Numbered from the stretch's first letter, positions 44,530-57,939 are shown. The stretch is 64,000 nt of DNA from Chrysomallon squamiferum (GCA_012295275.1 CM022665.1:49079820-49143819), one strand, 5' to 3'. The notes: generated by a model from the letters alone, not told the origin. Made by a program: numbers and translations.

Positions 44530-45992
44530 TATATATGTGTGTGTGTGTGTGTATGTATGTGTACAAATCTCTATATCTATACAAATATGTTCCTTCATAC
44601 ACACACACACACACAAAGACAAGCATGCACACACACACATACACAGACACACAGACACACACACACAGATTACCTTCCAGCAGGTTGAGTTTCATGTACT
44701 CCATGGTTGCAGGGAGGTAGGTGATGCTGTTGTTGTCTGATAAGTACAGCTCTTCTAACTTACTCAACTCTGACATTTCAAACGGAAGTTGTCTTAACCT
44801 GTACAGTAAAAAAATAATCATTATCTTTGTTACATTTCCAATTTGTCAAATTTTTTAAATAAAATTTTAAGTTATAATTAGATAGGTTATTTAAAAAATA
44901 AACACAATATGGCTAATTTTATACCCAATTGCAATGACTTATTTTGAGACTGTGAATGAAATATTTATTTGTTTAATTTAAAAAAAAAAAAAAAAAATAA
45001 ATAAATTAAATTAAAAAAGATTAATAAAAATATAATAATAATAATAATAAATTAAATTAAAAAAGGTTAATAAAAATATAATAATAAATAAAAAAATAAA
45101 TATAATAAAAAAAAAAAAAAAAAAAAAATAAAATAAAATAAAAAAAAAAAAAAAAAAAAAAAAAATAAAACAAAACAAAACAAAACAAAACAAAATAAAT
45201 TAGACAAAATAACACAAAACTAATGAAACGAAATTAAAACAATATAATAAAAAATAAATTTAAAAACCCCCAGAAAAGACTGAAGTCCACCCACTTGTTG
45301 TTACTGAGGTTCAGGGTTACCAATGAGACACACCCACCAATGGTCACAGGCAGAGATTCAAGTTGACAAAATGCCAGGTTGAACTCCTGTAAACTTAGTA
45401 AATGTCCAATGCTGTCTGGCAGTCTGTTCACAGGATTGTCCATCAGAGACAGTATCTGTCACAGAAGCACATTTTAAAGTTATTTTATGTCCCACATTTG
45501 TGTCACAGAACATATTACTGCCCCTGGTACAACCACACAGTTATAAAAGGAATATAAGTCAAACACATTCCAGAAAGCAGGACTGAACCAACAGCCAACC
45601 ACTGTTGAGTAGAGCAATGCATCAGATAATTTTCAAATGTTCATTAAAATTACTGAATAAAAAAATCTTCATTCTGGTTTAATAGTATTTGGAAACTGAT
45701 AAATTTATAAATAACATATAAAAAGCATTTACCATATATATATATATTAAAATTATTATTATTGTTGTTGTTGTTGTTGTTATTATTATTAGCATGTTTT
45801 GGTTTAAGGGCAAATAGCCACATATTAATGATGCATTTAATGTATTAAGGTTTCTGTTTGTAACCTTCATGTTTTACAGTATTTAATAAAACTTACTCTT
45901 AGATTGAGCAGACATCCAATAGTCTCTGGCAGAACAGAGATCTGATTGAATCTGAAAACAGTAATTAAATCATATCAGACAGGCAGACTTAT

Positions 45993-46029
<37 letters not shown>

Positions 46030-46799
46030 GACTGACAAACATAAATCTGTTTATTTTAAAATAAAATTAAACTCACTCTACTTCATTTATTAGGTTTTAT
46101 CATCATCATCATCATCATCATCATTTTTGTTTTAAATATTGAAACTATCAAGGTAAACAATCTCATTAATTATCATTTATTATTCTGCTATTTAACAAAC
46201 AGTCAACTAACAAGAAACGTGGCAGACTCATTATTTATTGTAAAAGCTAGGCTACGTAACATATTTCACTATATTTTTATTTTCAAGTTCAGTCTACACA
46301 TAATAATCAACACACCATTTAAATTAGATTAATAATAATCAAAACACTTAGCAATAATAATTAAACATTAATAAAGAGATACTTTCATGAATAAAAAAAA
46401 AAAAAAAAGATACATGTTTATATAATTTAAACTAAAAAACATTTTATATAAATTAAATATTAAATTATAATACCCAAATAAAAATACATTAACAAAGAGA
46501 TATTTTTATGAATTTAAAAAAAAAAAATATATACATACATTATATTTCTAAGATTTTTTTTATATATATAAAATAAATTTGATAAATTACAAACCCAAGA
46601 AAAAGTTCTTCTAAAGATCCAAGCTGTTTAATTTTGTGTGAAATTTCTTTCAGATTGTTGCCTTCCACATTCAGATATTTCAGTTTTGGCAAAGTCCAAA
46701 GGAAATCTGAAATATAATCATAAACAAAAACAACATTTATCTTTAGTCTTTACAGTGAACAAAATCCAAAACTCATAAATTAAAAAAACAGTGAATGTG

Positions 46800-46835
<36 letters not shown>

Positions 46836-48568
46836 AAAATGAGATTTGTTTAAATGTATTAACAAAAATAATCTGAAGTGATATTTGTTTTAACGTGTTA
46901 ACAAAAATAATCTGAAGTGACATCAAAATCAAAATAAAATAATATTTTATTTCATAAAGAGTTTAGTACCTGGAATGTGAGACAGTCTGTTCTTCTGTAG
47001 ATCAAGACACAACAAGTTGTGCAGAGTGCCCAGGGTTACCTTGAAAAATAAAATAAAATATTGTTTTCATTAATTAGACCTATTTTTATGCACCTTTTAC
47101 TTACACTGATTTGTGACCTTTATAAGAATGAGTTAAGACAATGCATCTTTGTCACAAACATGAGTTAATCAAAATATCTTTCAAATATGAGTTAATCAAA
47201 ATATCTTTAAAACATGAGTTAATCAATATATCTTTCTGACAAACAATCCAACTGTATGTTAATTATAACTGTAATAAAAATAATTGATTATTTTTAAAAT
47301 TTGACATTCTCAGTTCTGTATTATTCCAAAGTACTATATATATATATATATTTATTTTTTATTTTTATTTTTCTGTTATTGAAGTACTGTAATCTGCAGA
47401 ATTCTTGTGGATGTAAAAATTACAGAACTGAGAAAGGTCCAAAATGCAAAAAAAAAAAAAAAAAAAAAGAAGTTATAAATAAGATTTTAAAAAGTTAAAA
47501 AGAAAGAAAACAGAGGATTTAAAAAATCACATAAAACAACTTGTTCTAACATAACACTGCTGACAGAAAAAAAAAACAACTCAGAATGACTCAAAAAAAA
47601 AAAAGGAAAATAAAAAATGGGGATAACTTGTTCTAACAGACTATACAACATCTAACAGACAATGGAGAATTTAGAAAACTCACTGGAATGGTTGTGAGTT
47701 GGTTTGAGCCGAGCTGTAGACTGGTGAGTCCCTGTAGACACACAACGTCGCTGGGTAGTGATGCGATGCTGTTGTACGACAGGTCTAAGTCTGTGAGCTG
47801 TGTACCCAGAAAGCAGAGCCGCTGTGGTAGTTCACGTAACTGGTGATGTCTGCGCAAACAAAACAAAATACTTTGATCTGTTGTTTTCATTAACACAGAT
47901 TTAGCTATAAGACAAGACAGATGTCATTCAGAGGATAAAAAAAGAACTATTTATTTTAACTTTACATTTCTATTAAAGTCTCATTTACTTTTTAATATCA
48001 AAACTTTACAGATAAAGACTGCTCCTGAATGGCTATCACGAAAATGGCCTTCATTAAATGCATTCAGTACTTGAAATTTTTTGTTTTTGGTTTAAAAATA
48101 CATAAAAATAAGTGTTCCATAAATCCAGATTCTGATCCTGGAACTAAACAAGTAAACATCAGTAAAAACACGTCTTGAATCTGTCAAAATCTGCAAACAC
48201 TAAAATACTCAGAATTATTCTTCATTTAAAAAATAAAAAGTGAAAAAAAAGAAGAAAAACAGTTACAGATTTACCTCAAATCAAGATGTCTGCATGCCCA
48301 CTGATCCTTCGTTAAATCTGAAGCTGATTTGTGATGCTGTTCACTGTTATTATGGTTGCCATGACAACACCCATGACACAGGTGACATTGCTTATTACTG
48401 GACTGTATGAACAATCTGAAACAGATTATACACAACAAACCGTGAAGGTCCAGTCACTAGCATTCATCACTCTATTTTCTGTTATCATAAATATTCTTAA
48501 ATTATAAGTTAACGAACCATAAATAAAATTATTTTACTATTACTATTAGGTTTACGTATCTTTATATC

Positions 48569-48601
<33 letters not shown>

Positions 48602-49595
48602 CTCTCTCTCTCTCTCTCTCCTGAATCTTGAATCCAAATTCTGGTAGGATGAAATCATGAAACTGTCTCAAGAATGGCAAAAGGCAGTGGAACAAAATGG
48701 CACCTAATTATGTGTTTGCCTAAATCTGTGAACAAAACTCTGAATATTATCCTTCAATTTCACTTAAAAACTCTAAAAGCTTTTGTTCAACCCAATATTG
48801 TGTTTGTAAAAGTTCAAAAATTATTTTTAATATGTAGTTTTCCTTAAACACGAAAATAGCCCTATATCGGGTAGTGACCTGTACTTTGTAAATAGTCAAT
48901 GTGACTTACCTATATCGGGTAGTGACCTGTACTTTGTAAATAGTCAGTGTGACTTACCTATATTGGGTAGTGACTTGTACTTTGTAAATAGTCAATGTGA
49001 CTTACCTATATCGGGTAGTGACTTGTACTTTGCAAATAGTCAATGTGACTTACCTATGTTGTGTATTGTCTGGCTGTTTATTTACAAAGATTGACTTTGA
49101 AGTCACCTGTAATAAAAAAGAAAAATGTTGATGACAAGATGGTAAGAAAAGCTTTCAAAACTATGAATATCTATTAAATTATCATTAGTTCAGATCTGAA
49201 GCCTCTGAAAGCTTGTTGATGATCAATCCGAAACTGCTATAACAAGAAACACACACACAAACAAACAAAAAAAGAAATGAGAAAAAACAGGAATAAGGAA
49301 AAAAATTAAACAATAAAAAAAAAAATAATAATAATCAAAAAAAACCTTATAAACTTACTAGTGTATAATGTGAACATGGTGTCACTTTAGGAGAACATCG
49401 GTTACCTCCCTTCGAGCAATCTTTTGCCTGTGTGTCCTGAACCAATGTGACCAGATGCACTATGGCCCACATAATTGAACAGCAAAGTGACCCAGTGATC
49501 GCCATGGCAATGGTTGTAGTCTGGACATCACAGCTGAAGAATATGAGATCGTATGCAAAGCTGGCGAGATATTGACCCACTGACACCATGGTCAT
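43559..49595 (-). CDS. Leucine-rich-repeat protein with N-terminal membrane segment, eleven exons
   Basis: Exons (minus): 49595-49359, 49106-49054, 48415-48275, 47849-47684, 47039-46970, 46706-46595, 45951-45897, 45455-45295, 44798-44674, 44184-44041 and 43773-43559. They total 1479 nt, 492 aa plus TGA, every GT-AG junction in phase. Residues about 26-52 (TTTIAMAITGSLCCSIMWAI onward) form a likely membrane helix. A Cys/His-rich linker follows (CHLCHGCCHGNHNN), then about nine or ten typical 23-residue LRRs (residues 140-375; e.g. LTDLDLSYNSIASLPSDV, LLCLDLQKNRLSHIP). Introns fall at changing phases within the LRRs. The C-terminal part has LPSSLQEVL then FCSRCRCPVF, a CX2C-type end that recalls the tail of LRRC28/LRRC58-like proteins. 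That resemblance is from memory and I give no symbol. Start at 49595 or the second ATG two codons on. The first intron donor CTA|GTAAGT is strong. Confidence 0.88.
44466..44526. repeat. (CT)n microsatellite with (GT)n flanks
   Basis: About 60 bp of CT bordered by GT runs, in the LRR-gene intron between exons 9 and 10. Frames through it are spurious. Confidence 0.95.
44970..45215. repeat. A-rich low-complexity tract with a 50-bp duplication
   Basis: AAATTAAATTAAAAAAGRTTAATAAAAATATAATAATAA occurs twice in a row (about 45002-45090), followed by long A-runs and AAAAC repeats. It is in the LRR-gene intron between exons 8 and 9. Confidence 0.8.
46798..46832. repeat. Poly-A tract
   Basis: A homopolymer run of about 35 nt in the LRR-gene intron between exons 5 and 6. 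Confidence 0.85.
48861..49053 (-). repeat. 48-bp minisatellite built from the LRR-gene splice donor
   Basis: Four tandem 48-bp units directly abut the donor of LRR exon 2 (exon end 49054). On the gene strand each unit begins GTAAGTCACATTGACTATTT and ends ...CTACCCGATATAG, so each unit boundary regenerates ATAG|GTAAGT, close to the true donor CATAG|GTAAGTCACATTG. Units differ by a few substitutions (e.g. GCAAAGTACAAGTCACTACC versus ACAAAGTACAGGTCACTACC). Confidence 0.9.
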
Positions 49596-51635
49596 AAAAA
49601 ATTATTATTTTTATTATTATTATTTAGTTGTTTTGATTTGTGCTGAAACTATGCTGGCCGGATGGTGAAATGATGAGATAGTTTCATGCTGCCTAGATGT
49701 AGCCGATGTCCAGAAGTGTAGAAATGATGCTGACTAGAACTACTGCAATGATGTTGATTACTCCTTCAGGTCAACAGAGTTCACTATGCATACTAATGAT
49801 GTAGAATAGACGACACCTATAAACAGAAACACGAAAATATATCCGATCAGAATCAAATTATTTATTATTATTATTATTTAATGATTAGCTGGAAAGGTTT
49901 GAATAAAATTAATTATCACTGTTAATAAATAAATGAAAATATGCTGTGCATTTATTACACTAATTGCTTGTCTAATGACTTATCTAAATGTAATGGAAGT
50001 TTCAAATATTAAACGGAAAGTCAAAATCCTGAACGTAACTCGTGAACGTCTTGTTACGTTTAGCTCAAGTATATTGGAGTATATTGCCAACAGACATTCT
50101 GCCGCTTAACAGACAAAACACAAAAGTAATTATTTTATAAATTTATCAGCAATTATTCAGATTATTCAAAGTAATAGTCAAATGGAAAATAATTTCAAAC
50201 ACAATAACCAAATAGCTTTAGCACAATATCCAAAAGAGTTGTTTCCCTTGAACATACACAATTTGCAAAAATCGTTTACACATAATTATAATAAATATTA
50301 TTATAATTTGAGTTCTGTATTTTAACCTAAAAATTACTGAATAATAAGCAAGGTATAGACAGCGATTTCTTAATTAAAAATCGTCTTTTAATTTCGAAAT
50401 ACAAACCCCCTGTCAGTTTCTACTCTACATCTTTTCCTGGTTGTTTACCATAACCCATTTATGGTTGTCGTTAACAATCATTATTAACATTTCAGCTTTT
50501 TAATATTTTAAGGCTTTATTTCCCAAAGAATGTAAGTAGCAACAATTATCTGTACACAGAAATCTTTACCGAAAACAACGACAATAAAAATTTGTAACGT
50601 TTATTGTTGCTGGACACAATCGGCAATACTCGGAATACCTCGTAATGTTTCGTTTATGATGTGGAAAAAAAAAGAAATAAATAAAATAAAACCAACCCAA
50701 AACCCCACAAAATAATTGGAAATGAAAAACAGAAGCAGTAGTAACAGCAGCAGTTAATTAATTAATTAATAATAGTTGTGTTTTTATTAACGACAGAAAA
50801 TGATGTCATCAATGGTAGCGAACTTCGATTCAGAAAAAAAAAAAAAAAAAAAAAAAAGAGGAAAATTTAAAAAAAATTAAAAAATTAAAGAATTAGAGCA
50901 AAGAAAAAAGTAGAGAAAACCAAACAAACTTAAAATGAAATATTAATTTACTGATTTATACTTAGGTTGTTAATCGTGAATACCCTTAAAGTAAGTATTT
51001 TTTTTATTAAAATAGCTAATAATAATACACGAATACTGGTACACACAGTTGTATCATAGACTGAATGGTAACCAAGGGTAACTGTGATAAAGTTAAGTAA
51101 CGACGTCGATAATTTCCTCCTAAAATTAATTAATTAAAACTAATGAAAACAAAAAATGAGCAGAAGATAAAACATACATATGAAGAAAGTAGTCAAAAAC
51201 ATTAAGAAGAGTAAAGAAAAAGAAGAAATAAAAAGACAGAAAAATACAATCAAAAAGAATATTAAGTTATCTGAGAACAACAAAACAAAAACAAAACAAC
51301 AACAACAACAACAGAAGAAGAAGATATCTTCATCATTTTGTTACACAAACACAAAACTTGGACATCTAACTCAGGGTTGGATTTAATGTGCTTGCCGCCC
51401 GCAGGCTAAAGAAATTTTACCGCCCCCTCCGCAAGGCTCAAGTCCCCCTCACCCTTCCCACTTAGTTTATATAATATAAATGGTTATAACTTATGATCTA
51501 GTTGAAAGCAAAAACATGGTTTTACATTTACATAATGATTTATTTATATATCAGACGTGAAAATACGAATTTATGTAACATAAACTGCCTCCCTAAGGAA
51601 AACAAACAAACAAACAAACAAGCAGACAACTAAAA

Positions 51636-51669
<34 letters not shown>

Positions 51670-51829
51670 AAAAAAAAAATGAAATAAATAAATAAATAAA
51701 TAAATAAATAAATTAATAAAATTAAACACATAAAAGAACAAACAAATAAAATAAAATAAAATAAAACATAATAGTTGTAGCCAACGTTATGAGAATATTC
51801 TCAACAGCAGTTAAATTTCTGTAAGTCGA
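49596..51829. other. Upstream region of the LRR gene, no further gene seen
   Basis: The LRR promoter and leader should lie just above 49595. The rest is AT-rich with A-runs (about 50835-50857 and 51640-51667). The block 51010-51095 (AATACACGAATACTGGTACA...GGGTAACTGTGATAAAGTTAA) reappears at 53265-53345, marking the start of the duplicated region on the right. The GC-richer piece 51365-51460 is unassigned. Confidence 0.45.
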
Positions 51830-52019
51830 ATGGAGTGGAAACAATTTAACGTGCTAATCAAAGCGAGCTTATCTGTAATGTTGCTTACGTCACTATTGTA
51901 CACGAATTTGGGACACACGATCGTTACGAGGTATGCGTTTTGTTGTCATTTGAAATATACCCGGATCTGTTTTGTTGTCTGTTTGCAACGTACCGAAGGG
52001 TTTGAGTTGTTCTTTACAG

Positions 52020-52042
52020 AAATAATATTATTAGGAATTTAG
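52020..52042 (+). other. Repeated 23-nt leader-like exon, copy a
   Basis: TTCTTTACAG is followed by 23 nt (AAATAATATTATTAGGAATTTAG) and then GTAAGT. Acceptor and donor are both strong. The same 23-mer with its splice signals recurs at 54076 and 56732. It has no ATG, so it would be untranslated. It is inferred to be a leader exon of the downstream mini-exon gene. Confidence 0.4.
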
Positions 52043-54075
52043 GTAAGTTAATATAAAATTTATTCACAGTTTTCTGTATTTCATAATTTATGTCAATAAA
52101 TATATATTTATGTTTGTAGAGATATTTATATATTTTAAATATATGAAACTTATTTTAACTTTACTTCATTGTTTACACTAAAAGTTTTCACAGCTCATAA
52201 CGAAGCTTTTCTCGTCGATTTCATTCGATTCAATCAGTTACGTAAAACATGCAAAATCCAGCTCTTTGTGTCGTGTATTAATATCGTTTTTAATAATAGG
52301 TATGAGTGTATAAAATAAGTGTTAAGACAGATATTTAAAATTATTAGCTTTCTTCAGCTAACGTTATAAAATATTTTCGTGTAATTTCTTTTTTTTGTTT
52401 CTGAAACCGAAACTTGTATGGACGAAAATATTTCCTGGAACGTTCGAAAACATAATTATTTACTTTTCAGTGCAATGTTAACTTTTATAATGCAGCATAA
52501 TGCTACGTTTCTTGTTTGCAAATGATTAAATGCTACTTTAAAAGATTTAAAAAAATAAATAAATAAAACTGTGAAGATTAAATTGCATTTGATTTATATA
52601 TTTATTGATCTTTTGTTATTATTATTTCTTGTTTTGTCTGTTTTTTTTTTTTTCTGGTTTTCTTGTTTTCTTTTCTTTTTTCTCAATGCCTGTTGATGAA
52701 TTTAAAGAACAGAATGGCAGTATCGAGTTTATTATTTATTTATTTATTTTTCCCCCATTATATCATTGTACATGAAAATAGTTATTAACATCAAAATAGC
52801 TCATAATATTAAAATATTATACATCGAGGAAAATAAGGTAAGTTTTTTTGATGAGTTATGATTGCCAGTAACTTTAAGGTTCTTGCAAGGTTTCACTTAA
52901 GTTTGTTTGTAGCTTGGTCCACAGTTCAGGGGTAAGCAGTGTCCAGTTTATATACCTCCAGATGTTTTCTATCAGTTTGAAGCATATGCAGACCAATTTT
53001 GTTTCTGAAACATCTAGAATGGTTTATGATGCATCCGAGAAAATCGTCAGATGAAATTCTTCTGGTATCTTAGAATTTAGATATATATTTTTTATTTGTT
53101 TATTTATTTCTTTATGAGAAGGAATCAGTGAAACTTTTCAGCACTTTTCACAGAGCGATAACAAAAGCTGCTGTTAGACACAATATGAAACGTTCACAGT
53201 TTTACAAGTTTACTCTGTGTATTCAGAATATTTTACAGAATCAGTTTTTGTTATTAAAATAGCTAATAATAATACACGAATACTGGTACTCACAGTTATA
53301 TCATAGACTGAATATTAACCAAGGGTATCTGTGATAAAGTTAAGATAATTTCCTTCTAAAATTAATTAATTAATTAATTAAAACCTGATCAGTTTTATTA
53401 ATGGCAGAGTTGGTTTTATGTATATTATTTAGGAAAATCCAAAGATTCCAAACTGATCGTTATTCAAGAGAGGATTCAAATAATATAAAATACAACAGCT
53501 CTAATATAAATTAATATTAGTGTATTTCTACTGTAATGAAAGTAATATATTTTAACATTATCATATTTTATACGTGGCAAATTAGTGCACTGAGTATAAC
53601 GTACATGAAAATATTATAAAAATTTATATTTGTGTATCAGAAAATATTTCTAGTTTAATGCAGAGGGAATTAAAGTAACAAAAATAGAAATAATATTATA
53701 ATAATAACATTAACATTTTTTTTAAAATATTTATTGAAATGTGAGTTGGTCTTATTAAGGAACAGGACATAAAAGTTACTACATGACAAAGATTACCGTG
53801 TAAACAATATACCTAGATGTAGCATGAATACAATTTAGTTAAACTTTATTAGAATAAAATACAAACAAACACACAAAATAAGTAAATAAATAAATAAATA
53901 AATAAATAAGGTGTGTGGCCTAGGTTGTGAGAAAGCAGTTCAGTGGTTTGACAAGTCTATTTATATCTGTGTATATAGCTGATTTGTGTCACGTGACCGT
54001 TAGCTCGCAGTGACGACCCATATATATTGTGTTGTCAGTTTCTAATACACGATCAGTTTGATTTTTGCTTTTCAG

Positions 54076-54098
54076 AAATAACGTGATTAGGAATTTAG
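54076..54098 (+). other. Repeated 23-nt leader-like exon, copy b
   Basis: GCTTTTCAG, then AAATAACGTGATTAGGAATT TAG, then GTAAGTTG. The flanks are similar to copy a. A broken copy starting at 54296 keeps the acceptor (CTTTACAG) but has lost the end of the exon and the donor. Confidence 0.4.
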
Positions 54099-56731
54099 GT
54101 AAGTTGATAAACATTTTAATTTATGTTTGTAATTAAATCTACATTTTTTAAATGAATGAAAGGGGATTTGAATTTTACGTTGTGTAAATGTCTTTCTTTC
54201 TTTTCTGAAACTGAAACTTCTACGGACAAAATATTTCCTGGAATGTTTGAGAACAGGGTACATAATTATTTACTAGTTTGAGCTGTGCTTTACAGAAATA
54301 ATGTGATTAGCAATTGATAAACATTTTAATCTGTATCTATTAATTTATACCTGTAAATATATATTTTTTAAATGTACAAAAGTGATTTTATAATTACTTC
54401 CTTGTTTACCGCGTCTACATTTTCACAGCTAATAACGAAGCTTTTCTCATGGATTTTACTGAATTCAGTGGCTCATGTGAAAAATGCATAAACCTTTGAT
54501 TTAGTTTTAAAAAAAGGTTTAATAATAAAACTAGTATTCTAAATAATGGTTACGTTATAACCTGATTTACTATATTCACGTAGTAGAGAAAACGACTTTC
54601 TTTTGTATTTGTTACGTGCGACAACGAGAAGGTCACAAAGGTTTGTGTGACCCACTTCTTGAATATGATTCTCAGTAATTCTCAGAAGCGTACAGAGTTA
54701 GTGTTCAGACGAGCATTTAAAATTATTAGATTTGTGTTTCTAACATTATAAAGTTTTTCCTTTGTTCTTTCTCTGCTTCGTGAAACTGAAAGTTCTATAT
54801 TCAGAATGACAACATTTCAGTTAAAAATGTGAAAAAACAATAAACAATTTTTATTTATTGATTTATTCATTCATTCATTAATTCAGTAATGTAATTATTA
54901 AGTTTTATGTATTTTTTTTCCATGCGTGATATTTTATTCAGCAAAAATATAGTAAATTTTGTTTATATTACAATTAATTAGGTCATTTAAACTTTCTTGT
55001 GTAGTACTTCCATTTGTGTTGTACTTGAATAAACCAACACAGATTAAAATCAACAATTTCTAAACGTATTTATAATAAAATCAATCCCATTTAGATTACA
55101 TTATCTCCTTCTCCATATACGTAAAGTGTGTTTCGGATTTTCTCCTTTTTCTGCACACTTTTTACTAAATCGATTATTATGTAATATCAGAAAGTGAAAA
55201 ATTATTCGGACCAAAGTGATCCAAACTGTTTCGTTCTTAGTAAATTTAGCGGAAGCTTTTAGTCAGTTGACCTCCACTATACTGGATTGTCCAAAAAACA
55301 ATATGCAGCCATCTTTAAAGATGACCGTGTAAAGAGTGGAATGCTAATAATCTGAAATATCCATCAACCGAGTTCGGACTCTTCAGAACTAACTAAAACA
55401 AAAAACTGGATATTTTCATTAAAAGTTCACAGTTTTACAAGTGGACTCTGTGTATTCAGAATTTTATACAGAATCAGTTTTTGTTATTGTGCCAATATTT
55501 AGATCAGTTTTATTCGTGTCAGAGTTGGTTTGATGTATAATATCTAGGAAAATCCAAAGATTCCAAATTGACCGCTATTTAATAGCAAGAATATTCAAAT
55601 AAATTAAAATATAACAGTTCAAATATAAATTAATATTAGTGTATTTCTTCTGTAATGAAAGTAATATATTTTAACATTATCAAATTTTGTACGTGGCAAA
55701 TTAGTCCACTGACTATAATGTACATGAAAATATTACAAAAATTTATATTTGTGTATCAGAAAATATTTCTAGATTTATGACGAGTAAGTTAAAGTAATAA
55801 AAATGGAACTAATAGTAAACTAACAATATTTAGAAATTGTTTATTCAAATCTGAGTTGGTCCTATTAAGGCATAAGACATAGGAAGTTACTATATGAAAA
55901 GGTTCACCGTGTAAACAATGTACCTAGTAATATTACAAGAATGCTATTACTACAAATTCTTAGTGTATTTTATTTCTAAATATGCACAAACTGATGAATA
56001 TTCTTAAGTGTCACTTACTAGTCATCGAGTTATTACCAGGATATTCTAGCCTTCAGAAGACTGTGCAATAGTCACGTGTTCAGTAGTCATACAGTTTGGA
56101 AAGCAGCCAAGCAGTAAGTAAGCTGAGCAGACCTGTGTGGGGAATGAGCGGGCCAGAGAAGAAACAATACAGTTGAATGCTGTTTACAATGAAGAGACAG
56201 TCAGACAAGACCCAGATCAGATTATAATCCTTGCTTTCATTTATTGCCGGTAGACATACAATACACAACAATGTGGGATCATACTGTTTTTATCCAGGTA
56301 ACGGGCTGAGGATTAATTGTGCACCAAACCTTGACGTGTGTTGTTATAAGCTGTATGACAAATAAGCGTAGACTAATGGGAGGTAATCGTCTTGACTTGT
56401 AGTGCGATCATCTTACAAAATTTCCTTCAGTGGACAACTGTGTAATAAAATAAGACTGTTGACTCGGTGTTCGAATGGGTCAACATTCTTTTCTGTTACT
56501 TTACCCTTCTTTTGTCTGTGGAGCAAGTAACAATAAAATAAAATAAAATAAATTATAACAAATCAATAAATAAATGAAATGAAATCTATAAGTAAGCAAA
56601 TAAATAAAAATTAAAAAGGTTTGTGCTTGAGATTATGAGCAATTCAAGGGTTTGTCAAGTTTATTTATATCGTTAGTGACAATCCATGTACATTTTTTAA
56701 TACATGGATTAGTTTGAGCTGAGCTTTACAG

Positions 56732-56754
56732 AAATAACGTGATTACAAATTTAG
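56732..56754 (+). other. Repeated 23-nt leader-like exon, copy d
   Basis: GAGCTTTACAG, then AAATAACGTGATTACAAATT TAG, then GTAAATTG. It shares the preceding TTTGAGCTGNGCTTTACAG with the broken copy at 54296. It is nearest to the first ATG-containing exon at 57913-57982. Confidence 0.4.
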
Positions 56755-57127
56755 GTAAATTGATAAACATTATCGTTTTTAATAATAGTTATGAGTATAC
56801 ATAATAAGATTTAAAATAAATATTTAAAATTATTAGCATTCTTCGGCTAACATAAAATAATTGAAACTTGTTTCCTGGAAGGTTCGACAACAGGATACAG
56901 AATTATTTACCATTCAGTGTAATTTTAACTTTTAAAATGCAGCTTAATGTTAAGTTTCTTGTTTCGAAATGATTAAATCCTACTTATTAAAAAAGAAATT
57001 TTTAAATTGCATTTGATTTATATATTTATTCATCTTTTGTTATTATTATTTCTTGTTTTGTCTATTTGTGGTTGTTTTTCTGTCTGTTTTCTCTCTAGCT
57101 GTTGGTGAATTTAAAGAATCGAATGGC

Positions 57128-57160
<33 letters not shown>

Positions 57161-57939
57161 ACTTCTATTACTACTACTACTACTACTACTTTTTTTCTCA
57201 TTATATCATGGTTTATAGGAATAGTTATTAACATGAAAACAGCTGATATTAAAATTCACATCGAGCAAAATAAGGTTAGATTGCTGTCCTCGGCAGTTTT
57301 GTTGATGAATTACAATTTCCAGTAACTTTAAGAACTTTAGTTCTTTGTAGCTTGGTCCACAGGTCAGAGGTAAGCAATGTTGTAATTATAAATCCGCTTA
57401 GTTTATTAAGTTAGTGGAGGGGTGGAATGAAGACAGAAAGAAGGAAGAAAAGGAGAGAGAGAAAAGAATCAGAACAAAGAAAAAGAAGGGAAAAGAAAAA
57501 CAAAAACAGAAATAAAAGTTACTGCCACAGACAGCAATATTTCAAGAGGGGAGGGCGAGGGAGGCTGCTATCCCTAGAACTGACGAAATCCCGAGCCTTA
57601 ACCGCCCAAACACCACTGACAAAACGTCCACATACCTAGTGTCCATTTTGTCGGCTGCCAAAGTTTTACAGAGGTCGATGTCTACCTTGCAGCTTTACGA
57701 ATAAATTGTCTGTTAAAACTATCTCTAATTTCAACATCAGAACTTCTAGTGTTAGTAGCTCAAGATCAAATCCTCGAAAGTCTTTATACAGTAAATATTA
57801 CTTTATTTCTTGAGGTTAACAATCAACATAGAATCAGTTTCTGTAGAAATTTAACACGTTCCAGTGTTGTATTAATTATTATACTAAAATTAGATTTTAT
57901 TTAAATTTACAGTTAAAGTACATAACAGAGTCACAAACA

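Larger units (their letters stand above)
51000..57400. repeat. Segmental duplications upstream of the mini-exon gene
   Basis: Several blocks occur two or three times in the same direction: 51010-51095 with 53265-53345; 52480-52850 with 56930-57290; 53385-53800 with 55490-55910; and the leader-exon blocks near 52000, 54080, 54290 and 56730. Copies are clearly related but carry many substitutions and indels, so they are older than the duplications after 58 kb. Confidence 0.75.

Noticed and set aside
51830-52042. 70-codon plus-strand frame starting MEWKQF with a hydrophobic stretch
   Set aside because: It could be read as a signal-bearing first exon, but it runs straight through the acceptor of the repeated leader exon and is not conserved in the other copies of that block.
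57427-57639. 70-codon basic frame (Lys/Arg/Glu-rich)
   Set aside because: Translation of a purine-rich tract; not in phase with the mini-exon gene and no splice sites fit.
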